In this document: positions 8,433 to 13,831 of the stretch, piece by piece
Layout of the letters: every line of letters starts with the position of its first letter
How positions within the stretch are numbered: position 1 is the stretch's first letter
Source of the DNA: JANLQX01 sp031381685
GTDB taxonomy: Bacteria; Actinomycetota; Acidimicrobiia; Acidimicrobiales; JANYDT01
Assembly: GCA_031381685.1 (NCBI GenBank)
Contig: JANMYF010000210.1
Location: 1 to 20,421 of the forward strand
DNA length: 20,421 bases
Reading direction: 5' to 3'
The notes under the pieces: model-generated
Seen by the model: the letters and a program-made list of their open reading frames with translations, nothing else
Databases searched by the model: none
What the model was told of the DNA's origin: nothing
Program-made: the position numbers and the translations under genes

Positions 8433-9887
8433 TCACATGCCCGACGGCAGCCGCACCGTGATCACGGCACCTGCCAACGGTCCGCCATTCGCTGCGGAGA
8501 CCGATCCGCCTGCGGCTTCCGTGAGGGCGTGGACGATGGCGAGGCCAAGTCCGGTTCCTGAGCCGGTGCGACTCGTCGAGCCGACAACGAACCGCTCGAA
8601 CGCCCGGTCGAGCACATCCGGGGCGAACCCCGGACCGTCGTCGGCGACCGTGATGACGGTAACCGGGCCGTCGGTGCTCAGACCGACCTGCACGGTCGAC
8701 GACGCGGCGCGGGCGGCGTTCGTGACGAGGTTGGTCAGTATCCGCTCGAGATCGCCCGGCCGGATGACCGCCGGAGGCCCGCTGCCGTCCGTTGCCAGCG
8801 ATCGCTCGACGCGGAGATCGGACCGCAGTTGCGGCCGGAGCCGAAGGAGCAGCGAGTCCGTCACCGCACCGGCGTCGATGACACTGCGCGGCGAACGATC
8901 GACGCCGGCACGTGCGAGAACGAGAAGATCCTCGGCCAGCGCACCAAGACGGGTCACCTGGAGGAGCGACGACTGCAACGTGGACCGTGTCTCTTCCGCG
9001 TCGCCCGGATGCATGAGCGCCAACTCCAATTCGCCGCGCACGATGGCCAGCGGTGTGCGCAGCTCGTGGCTCGCGTCATCGACGAACGCCCGCTCGCGGC
9101 GAAACGAGTCGTCGAGCCGGCCCAGCATGTCGTCGAGCGTGTTCGCCAAGTGGGCGAGCTCCGCCGGCATCGCCTTGCTCTGCGCTCCGGCCTCGGGCGG
9201 ACCGAGGACGCGCTGGCCGAGATCGGCCGCCGAGATCTCGGCCGCCTGGTCGGCCATTCGCCGAACCGGGCGCAGCGCCGCACCGGCAAGAAGCCAGCTG
9301 CCCAGCCCGAGAAGCGTAATGAGCGCGATGCCGGCGAACACCAGCGTGGTCACCAGCCGACGCGTCGCCGCGGACGCCTGATCGCGCGGGGCTCCCACGA
9401 TGATGATGTACGCCGATCCCGACGCCACCCGGCTCTCGGCCAGGAGCGTCGATCGGCCGCCGAGCGCACGGATCTGCTTGTCGATCCGCAGGCGGCCCTG
9501 CTCGGCGACGAAGTTCAGCTGACCGATGGAGAGGAGGAGTTCGTCCTTGCCGATGGCGGGAGAGAGATCCTTGACGCGGCCGAATCGATCGACGACCTGG
9601 GCATAGCTTTCGGTCAGCGGCAGTTTGCTGGCCGGGTTGTTCGCCAACGCGTCGACGATGTTGTCGATGCGCTTGCGGAGGCTTTTTTCCAACGCGTTCT
9701 CGGCGCTGCGGTTCTGGAGCGCGACGATCAGAAAGCCGGCGCCGAGCATGAGCACCGAAAGTGCAAGGACGAAGAGCGCGGTCAGCCGACCCCGCAACGT
9801 TCGCCGTCGCGCCCGATGAGACCGGCCTGGCGTCGGATCAGCCGGCCTCCCGCTCCCGTGGCGAGTGCCGAGCGATTGTTCGGTCAC
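8433..9887 (-). CDS. Sensor histidine kinase (HAMP, HisKA, HATPase_c)
   Basis: A 484-residue membrane histidine kinase. Order: Arg-rich N-terminus; helix 1 (about 35-57); an extracytoplasmic sensor region (about 58-177); helix 2 (about 178-202); HAMP (about 202-255); HisKA with VDDASHELRTPLAIV, phospho-accepting His274; N box LTNLVTNAARAA (about 384-395); G1 VADDGPGFA (about 414-422); and G2 GTGLGLAIV (about 444-452). All catalytic boxes are present. It starts with GTG and overlaps the regulator's stop by 4 nt (GTGA), so the pair is translationally coupled. The layout and the facing HtrA gene resemble the mycobacterial MprB envelope-stress kinase. That is analogy, not proof of orthology. Confidence 0.95.
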   Translation of the reverse strand: MTEQSLGTRHGSGRPADPTPGRSHRARRRTLRGRLTALFVLALSVLMLGAGFLIVALQNRSAENALEKSLRKRIDNIVDALANNPASKLPLTESYAQVVDRFGRVKDLSPAIGKDELLLSIGQLNFVAEQGRLRIDKQIRALGGRSTLLAESRVASGSAYIIIVGAPRDQASAATRRLVTTLVFAGIALITLLGLGSWLLAGAALRPVRRMADQAAEISAADLGQRVLGPPEAGAQSKAMPAELAHLANTLDDMLGRLDDSFRRERAFVDDASHELRTPLAIVRGELELALMHPGDAEETRSTLQSSLLQVTRLGALAEDLLVLARAGVDRSPRSVIDAGAVTDSLLLRLRPQLRSDLRVERSLATDGSGPPAVIRPGDLERILTNLVTNAARAASSTVQVGLSTDGPVTVITVADDGPGFAPDVLDRAFERFVVGSTSRTGSGTGLGLAIVHALTEAAGGSVSAANGGPLAGAVITVRLPSGM

Positions 9888-10651
9888 GAATCCATGGTGC
9901 CCGGCAGCGCCGTCGGGGCAAGCAACTCCTCGGCCTCAGCGTCACCCGAGTCTTCGTCGCCCGTTCGCCCGGTGTCGTTCTCCGGGGAACGCAGCACGTA
10001 GCCGGCTCCGCGAACGGTTTCGATGCTGCTGCGACCGAACGGGCGATCGATTTTTTCGCGGAGGTAGCGCACATAGACGTCGACCACGTTCGACGTTCCG
10101 TCGTAGGCGAAATCCCACACGTGCTCGAGGATGTTCGATCGCGACAACACCCGATCAGGGTGGCGAAGGAAATGCTCGAGCAGGCTGTACTCGGTAGGGG
10201 ACAGATCCACAATGGTGTCGTTTCGCCGCACTACGCGGCTGGCGGGATCGAGGCTGATATCGCCCACGCGCAGGATGGACGGCCGGGCGACCGGTTCGCG
10301 ACGCGTGATCGATCGTACGCGCGCAAAGAGTTCTGGAAACGCGAACGGCTTCACGAGGTAGTCATCGGCGCCGGCATCGAGGCCTCGTACCCGGTCGTCC
10401 ACGGCATCGCGGGCCGTGAGAAGGAGCACTGGAGTCCAGCGGTCACGGCGCCGAAGCTCGCGGCAGACGGCGAGGCCGTCAGGGGCCGGGATCATCACGT
10501 CGAGCACGATGGCGTCGTACTCGACCTCGGTGGCGGACCAGAGTGCGTCCTCGCCGTTGACGGCGACGTCGACCGCGTAGCCCTCCCGTTGAAGACCGCG
10601 CTTCAGAAGGTCGGCCATGTTCGGTTCGTCCTCGACCACGAGCAGTCGCAT
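9884..10651 (-). CDS. OmpR/PhoB-family response regulator
   Basis: A 255-residue two-component regulator. The receiver domain (about 1-115) has MRLLVVEDE with the acidic pair at 7-8, phospho-acceptor Asp51 in IVLDVMIPAPDG, Thr79 in LLLTARD, and Lys101 in YLVKPF. The C-terminal winged helix (about 130-226) has LSPTEYSLLEHFLRHPDRVLSR (seen as LSPTEYSLLE then LRHPDRVLSR), NVVDVYVRYLREKID, and ETVRGAGYVLR. A Glu/Asp-rich tail of about 28 residues follows. An open frame continues 8 codons upstream, but the ATG at 10651 matches the universal receiver start and sits 6 nt after a TANNNT hexamer. It probably activates its own operon and possibly the opposing htrA; no binding site was identified. Confidence 0.95.
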   Translation of the reverse strand: MRLLVVEDEPNMADLLKRGLQREGYAVDVAVNGEDALWSATEVEYDAIVLDVMIPAPDGLAVCRELRRRDRWTPVLLLTARDAVDDRVRGLDAGADDYLVKPFAFPELFARVRSITRREPVARPSILRVGDISLDPASRVVRRNDTIVDLSPTEYSLLEHFLRHPDRVLSRSNILEHVWDFAYDGTSNVVDVYVRYLREKIDRPFGRSSIETVRGAGYVLRSPENDTGRTGDEDSGDAEAEELLAPTALPGTMDS

Positions 10652-10657
10652 GGAGAT

Positions 10658-10663
10658 ACGGTA
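10658..10663 (-). promoter_or_regulatory. Candidate -10 hexamer for the regulator/kinase operon
   Basis: TACCGT on the minus strand ends 6 nt before the regulator ATG, with no Shine-Dalgarno between them, as expected for a leaderless actinobacterial transcript. Just upstream lies a 10-bp palindrome, AGTGCGCACT, of unknown meaning. Confidence 0.4.
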
Positions 10664-10733
10664 CCGAGTGCGCACTGAGTGCGGGATGAGAACCGGAAGC
10701 GGTCGTTCGCCCGCAGTCCAGCCCCAAGAAGTG

Positions 10734-11834
10734 TCAGGGTTTCGCGCTCAACCCACGACTGATGATCCGGGCGGCGGTTCGTACCACCGGGGTGTCGCCC
10801 CGACGGATGGAGTCGCGTAGGTAGGCAGGGTAGATCCGCGCCCGGCGCCTTGCGCTGAACCCCGTCGTGCGGTGAGCGAAGTCGACAACGAAGAGGCGGG
10901 CGGCCATCGTGCGTCGGTTGGCAGGTTGGCCGCGGACCCAGGCGGTGAGCCGGTCGAGCGAGTGAACTTCGGCCTCGGCCAGCCGTTTGAGGACCGTCGT
11001 CGGGACGGCGACACCGAGTTCGTGGGAAAGCCACTGCAGCGCGGTGCGCGCCCCGATGACTACCCGGGCCCGCTGGCATTCATCGACGAAAAGGTCCCAG
11101 TCGATGGGATCGCGCGGTGTTGCCTTCTCGATGAGCAACGCCGCGTCGGCGACCCAGCGGCACGGGTGGAACTCGTTGTCGGCACACCCGTGAAGGAATG
11201 TGTGGACGAGATGGTCCGTTCGGCACAGGGTGGTGGTCTCAACGTCGGCGATCCGTGCCGGAATACGTCGATCCCACATGCGGTCCTGCAGTTCGGCGTC
11301 CCCCTGCCAGTGGTTGATCTTCCAATGGACGTCGATGCCGTCGTGTCTGCCTCGGAAGAAGTTCGCGCCAGCGTAGGCGGCCTCGGAGTCCGGTCCGAAC
11401 TCTGCTTTCGAGGGCGTCGAGTATCCGAGCGCCTTGAGGTGGGTGATGACCGCTACGGAATGATTGCGATGGAACAGTACGTCGACATCGCTGATCGGGC
11501 GCTTCGCCGCCTGGCCGTCATACGCCGCTTCGAACAGACCGGTGCCTTTGAGCAGGCAGGTCTCGATGCCGTGGGACTGCAGTTCCGCAATCACGGCGCT
11601 CACCTGCCGCAGCTTCATCTGCGTGTCGACCCACGTGGCACGGACCACTTTCCGAGCGAACGCGCGACTCTCCGGATCGAGGCGATCGGCCGCGGCCGCG
11701 TAGACCAGCGGAACGAGCCGTCGGATGCTCGCGTCCTGCGCATCGTTTCCCAGACCGCTCAGGTCGCCGGTTTCCCGGCCCAACCCGACCCGCAACCAGC
11801 GGGCCTGTGTGGGAGTGGGAAGCCAGGAGGGCAT
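10734..11834 (-). CDS. PF14907-type nucleotidyltransferase, peptide-cluster accessory enzyme
   Basis: A 366-residue protein of the uncharacterised nucleotidyltransferase family (NTP_transf_5). The core is GIETCLLKGTGLFEAAYDG (about 92-110), followed by KRPISDVDVLFHRN (about 114-127), with the DxD metal-binding pair of the polymerase-beta-like fold, then VITHLKALGY. GIDVHWKIN (about 165-173) is a further conserved strand. Members are frequent beside PqqD-like and HPr-kinase-like genes in lasso peptide and other RiPP clusters; their chemistry is mostly unproven. The ATG at 11834 lies 10 nt after the stop of a precursor gene, so the two are co-transcribed. It is the last gene of the minus-strand peptide operon. 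Possible roles are nucleotidylation of the peptide or of a cofactor; neither can be decided from sequence. Confidence 0.88.
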   Translation of the reverse strand: MPSWLPTPTQARWLRVGLGRETGDLSGLGNDAQDASIRRLVPLVYAAAADRLDPESRAFARKVVRATWVDTQMKLRQVSAVIAELQSHGIETCLLKGTGLFEAAYDGQAAKRPISDVDVLFHRNHSVAVITHLKALGYSTPSKAEFGPDSEAAYAGANFFRGRHDGIDVHWKINHWQGDAELQDRMWDRRIPARIADVETTTLCRTDHLVHTFLHGCADNEFHPCRWVADAALLIEKATPRDPIDWDLFVDECQRARVVIGARTALQWLSHELGVAVPTTVLKRLAEAEVHSLDRLTAWVRGQPANRRTMAARLFVVDFAHRTTGFSARRRARIYPAYLRDSIRRGDTPVVRTAARIISRGLSAKP

Positions 11835-11844
11835 CAGGCTCGTC

Positions 11845-11949
11845 TCAGACCGGCATGCTCGAAACGACTCCTGGTGCCGCGGCCTGCACACTCTCCTCGA
11901 GTTCGACGTCGGTGATCTCGGGTGATTCGTAAGCGTCCTGGTTCACCAT
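11845..11949 (-). CDS. Candidate RiPP precursor peptide A (34 aa)
   Basis: A small reading frame ending 10 nt before the nucleotidyltransferase. It carries the shared leader block YESPEITDVEL at residues 7-17, then EESVQAAAPG and a tail VVSSMPV. There is no Cys or Lys in the tail, and the intact stop is TGA. A GTG directly after the ATG would give exactly five residues before the Tyr, as in the other two intact copies, and sits better behind GTGAGG. The true start may therefore be 11946 (33 aa). Leader conservation across paralogues, with codon-level changes that keep the protein, indicates a real gene. The Tyr-x-x-Pro spacing resembles leaders bound by PqqD-like recognition domains. Product and modification are unknown. 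Confidence 0.78.
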   Translation of the reverse strand: MVNQDAYESPEITDVELEESVQAAAPGVVSSMPV

Positions 11950-12279
11950 CCTCACACTAGTGGCCGAGGTGAGGCTGTTTCCCTGTCATGGTGGGCCGCT
12001 CGTCGAGATGTCCGGCATGGTTCCTCGAAGCCCTCGGCGAGTTCGACATCGGTGACTTCGGGTGATTCGTAGGCGTGCTCGTTCGATTTTGCGGCCACAC
12101 TTTCGCCGACATCGGTGAGGCGGATGGCGTCGTCTCAGGAAACGGCTGCCGAGGATGCCCGGAACGGTGCGAGGACGGGTAGGACACAGAGCCGATCGTC
12201 AAGTGCTGGAACTGACCACCGGGGCCGCAGCCTCGAAGCCTTCGGTGAGTTCGACGTCGGTGACTTCGGGTGATTCGTA
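11899..12279 (-). repeat. Three near-identical 33-bp leader-coding repeats
   Basis: Copies at 11899-11931, 12039-12071 and 12247-12279 encode the shared leader block of precursors A, B and C. A fourth, more diverged copy is at 13370-13402 (precursor D). Differences fall largely at third positions or conservative Ile/Val changes, so the repeats reflect duplicated genes under protein-level constraint, not a mobile element. Spacing is irregular (about 140 and 208 nt). Confidence 0.85.
11952..12098 (-). pseudogene. Decayed or frameshifted RiPP precursor B
   Basis: It carries the leader block YESPEVTDVEL followed by AEGFE, as in copy C, but then diverges into an unrelated Arg/His-rich 23-residue tail ending at 11952. 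No in-frame ATG exists; the only plausible start is a GTG at 12098 with no ribosome site. In another frame the same DNA reads MPDISTSGPP-stop. That has the Met-Pro of copy A, and the nucleotides around it (CATGCCGG to GACGAGC) resemble copy A's 3' end. This fits a small internal deletion plus frameshift in the core. It could also be a real 48-residue variant, which seems less likely. Confidence 0.5.
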
Positions 12280-12294
12280 AGACGGGTCCGTCAT
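12199..12294 (-). CDS. Candidate RiPP precursor peptide C (31 aa)
   Basis: An intact 31-codon frame starting with ATG, preceded by TTGAGGTCC as a likely ribosome site. The start is MTDPS, then the leader block YESPEVTDVEL (residues 6-16), then TEGFEAAAP and the tail VVSSST. The Ala-Ala-Ala-Pro and Val-Val-Ser-Ser elements match copy A, so both leader and core are related. The end is a run of Ser and Thr, a notable target for the kinase-like protein encoded 26 nt upstream in the same operon. There is no Cys, Lys or Tyr in the tail. Function is inferred from context and paralogy. Confidence 0.8.
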   Translation of the reverse strand: MTDPSYESPEVTDVELTEGFEAAAPVVSSST

Positions 12295-12320
12295 GGACCT
12301 CAAGATAGCTGTGCTCGGCT

Positions 12321-13280
12321 TCACCGTCGAAGTTCGGGAGCAGCAGGAACCCCGCTCGGCGAGAGCGCGGTCGCGAGGACGGTGGCGAGCGAGTCGGTGA
12401 CCCGGTCGAGATCGTCAGGAAAGCGAGCAACGAACGAGCGGCCCGAGGTGAGCCCGACGAGCGATGCTGCGAGATCGGGCCCGACGAAGCCAGGCACATG
12501 GGTCATCCGGTGACCGGAGATCGCCCGAACCGCGGCGGCCGTTGACGAGGGAACGATCGTCAGATCGTCGGCTCGGGTTCCCAGGATGACGACAGCGCGC
12601 AGCGGTCGCGGCGCAATTGCGGGCCGGTCGTCGCCGAGCCCGACGACGACCCTGCGCGGTGTTCCGTCCGGGCCTGTCACCCGTCGCCGCGCCCCCGCCA
12701 ACCCAGGGAAGCAGAGCCAGCCCTCCGGCTCGTCGGGGTTCCTGATCATCCGTACACCGTCATCGGAGAGCACGCGATGCCCGAGACCCAGCGCGGCGTT
12801 GGCGATCGTGGACTTGCCGGCCATCGAGGGTCCGGCCAGCAACACCACACCGAGATGGTCCCCGGAACCCGGTGATCGGACGTCGACCGCACACGCGTGG
12901 AGCACCAACTCGCCGAACAGACCGAGCGCCTGCGGCACCACCGAGGAGAGCAGCAGGTGCTCCCAATCGAGGGGGGCGAGCGACGGCAAGGCACGGTGGC
13001 GTACGGTCGCCGAACGCGCTCCGGTGCGCTCGACGACGGCGGAGCCCAGGAGTGGGTAGGAGAGGCCGAGACACGGCCCGAATGCGCCCTCCCACGTGTG
13101 GCGCCTCGCCAGCTCTTCCCCGGAGGCAACCGCCCCCTGCGGGACCCTGAGTTCGCTCGCGTCAGTGACGGAGACGAGCAGGAACGTATGCGTCTCGTCA
13201 CCGCTCGGCAGGAACGCTCGAACGAGTGGTTCCTCGCTCATCAGCAGGACGCCGTTGGACGCACTTCTTTGGTGTGTCAC
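12321..13280 (-). CDS. HPr-kinase-like ATPase, putative peptide kinase
   Basis: A protein of up to 319 residues resembling the C-terminal catalytic domain of HPr Ser kinase. It has a P-loop LLAGPSMAGKSTIANAAL with Lys156/Ser157; upstream VLHACAVDV, like the HprK strand before the P-loop; and the Walker-B-like RVLSDDGVRM (about 169-178). The phosphocarrier partner and the N-terminal HprK domain are absent. In paeninodin-type lasso clusters such HprK homologues phosphorylate the C-terminal Ser of the precursor, an established activity. Here the Ser/Thr-rich tail of precursor C and the Ser residues of A and D would be analogous targets, by inference. The start may be the GTG at 13280 or the ATG at 13241. 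It is 44 nt after precursor D and 26 nt before precursor C, so it lies within the precursor operon. Confidence 0.85.
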   Translation of the reverse strand: MTHQRSASNGVLLMSEEPLVRAFLPSGDETHTFLLVSVTDASELRVPQGAVASGEELARRHTWEGAFGPCLGLSYPLLGSAVVERTGARSATVRHRALPSLAPLDWEHLLLSSVVPQALGLFGELVLHACAVDVRSPGSGDHLGVVLLAGPSMAGKSTIANAALGLGHRVLSDDGVRMIRNPDEPEGWLCFPGLAGARRRVTGPDGTPRRVVVGLGDDRPAIAPRPLRAVVILGTRADDLTIVPSSTAAAVRAISGHRMTHVPGFVGPDLAASLVGLTSGRSFVARFPDDLDRVTDSLATVLATALSPSGVPAAPELRR

Positions 13281-13324
13281 CTGCGAACGACTCGGACCGA
13301 AACGCTGTTCGACTCCTGAACGCG

Positions 13325-13417
13325 CTACGCGATGTAGCTCCCCGGCACGGTGTTCTCCACACCGTCTTCGAGCTCGACATCGGTGATCTGTGGGGTTTCG
13401 TACGTCGCGTCTTCCAT
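13325..13417 (-). CDS. Candidate RiPP precursor peptide D (30 aa)
   Basis: The first gene of the minus-strand peptide operon. It starts MEDAT, then has the leader variant YETPQITDVEL (residues 6-16), then EDGVENT and the tail VPGSYIA, ending in TAG. The leader differs from A-C by Ser to Thr, Glu to Gln and Val to Ile, with several synonymous changes, a pattern of protein-level constraint. The core is different from A and C and is the only one with a Tyr, so it may give a different product or have a separate role. No ribosome site is present, but a TAACCT hexamer 7 nt upstream suggests a leaderless message. The kinase gene follows 44 nt downstream. Confidence 0.78.
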   Translation of the reverse strand: MEDATYETPQITDVELEDGVENTVPGSYIA

Positions 13418-13424
13418 AAGGGCA

Positions 13425-13430
13425 AGGTTA
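13425..13430 (-). promoter_or_regulatory. Candidate -10 hexamer for the peptide operon
   Basis: TAACCT on the minus strand ends 7 nt before the ATG of precursor D, with no Shine-Dalgarno between them. This would drive a leaderless transcript covering precursor D through the nucleotidyltransferase. No clear -35 was seen at the usual distance. Confidence 0.4.
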
Positions 13431-13519
13431 GCCCGCGCCCGCTCGGCCGGGACGGCGTCACGCGATCGTCGAGGCATGACTTTCCGATCAGCGACGTGCG
13501 GCGGCAGCGGGCGCGAACC

Positions 13520-13525
13520 TATCGT
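13520..13525 (+). promoter_or_regulatory. Candidate -10 hexamer for the PqqD-like gene
   Basis: TATCGT ends 6 nt before the GTG at 13532. With the minus-strand hexamer at 13425-13430 it would make the 114-bp gap a divergent promoter region serving both the precursor operon and the recognition protein. Confidence 0.35.
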
Positions 13526-13531
13526 GGGGGC

Positions 13532-13825
13532 GTGTCCTCTGCGCCGCTGCCGCCCGGCTCGTTCGCCCGGTCACCGATGGCATCGGGATCGGCGATGGAC
13601 AGTGAGTTCCTTGTGCTGCGGGCTGATACCGGTGCCGTGGTGACATTGAACGGCACCGGGGCGTTCCTCTGGGAAGCGACCAGCGCCCGTAGGACTGTGG
13701 CGGCGTTGGCCGACGCGCTGTGCCAGCGTTTCGGTATCGACGAGGAGCGCAGCATGGCCGATGCGTCGGCGTTCGTGCAGGCCATGCTGGGTCGCGGCCT
13801 GCTCATCCCGACCGAGGCGGGATAG
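13532..13825 (+). CDS. Stand-alone PqqD-like protein (RiPP recognition element)
   Basis: A 97-residue protein with the PqqD fold, which in RiPP pathways binds the leader peptide and presents it to modifying enzymes. It has EFLVLRADTGAVVTLNGTGAFLWEA (read as EFLVLRADTG, then AVVTLNGTGAFLWE; about 25-48), with the family's LNGTGAxLWE signature. Next come a helical ALADALCQRFGID and a C-terminal AMLGRGLLIP wing. The GTG at 13532 was chosen because the family's N-terminal strand begins just after it. Upstream frame overlaps precursor D on the other strand and has no family resemblance. It is divergent from the precursor operon and convergent with the radical SAM gene, 6 bp away. It is the analogue of the lasso B1 protein, but no B2 or C gene accompanies it. 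Confidence 0.87.
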   Translation: MSSAPLPPGSFARSPMASGSAMDSEFLVLRADTGAVVTLNGTGAFLWEATSARRTVAALADALCQRFGIDEERSMADASAFVQAMLGRGLLIPTEAG

Positions 13826-13831
13826 CTCACG

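Noticed and set aside
8829..10001. Plus-strand open frame of 390 codons antisense to the histidine kinase
   Set aside because: Entirely opposite a kinase with all catalytic boxes; composition is Arg/Gln/Glu-rich with no domain.
10872..11915. Plus-strand open frame of 347 codons antisense to the nucleotidyltransferase
   Set aside because: Shadow of a supported gene; no motifs and no start signal.
11957..12499. Minus-strand 180-codon frame running across precursors B and C and the end of the kinase gene
   Set aside because: Out of frame with the conserved leader blocks, low-complexity Ser/Pro/Arg composition, overlapping the kinase C-terminus; the small precursor frames explain the conservation better.
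13226..13531. N-terminal extension of the PqqD-like protein
   Set aside because: The upstream frame is antisense to precursor D and the start of the kinase gene and has no PqqD resemblance; the family's first strand begins after the GTG at 13532.
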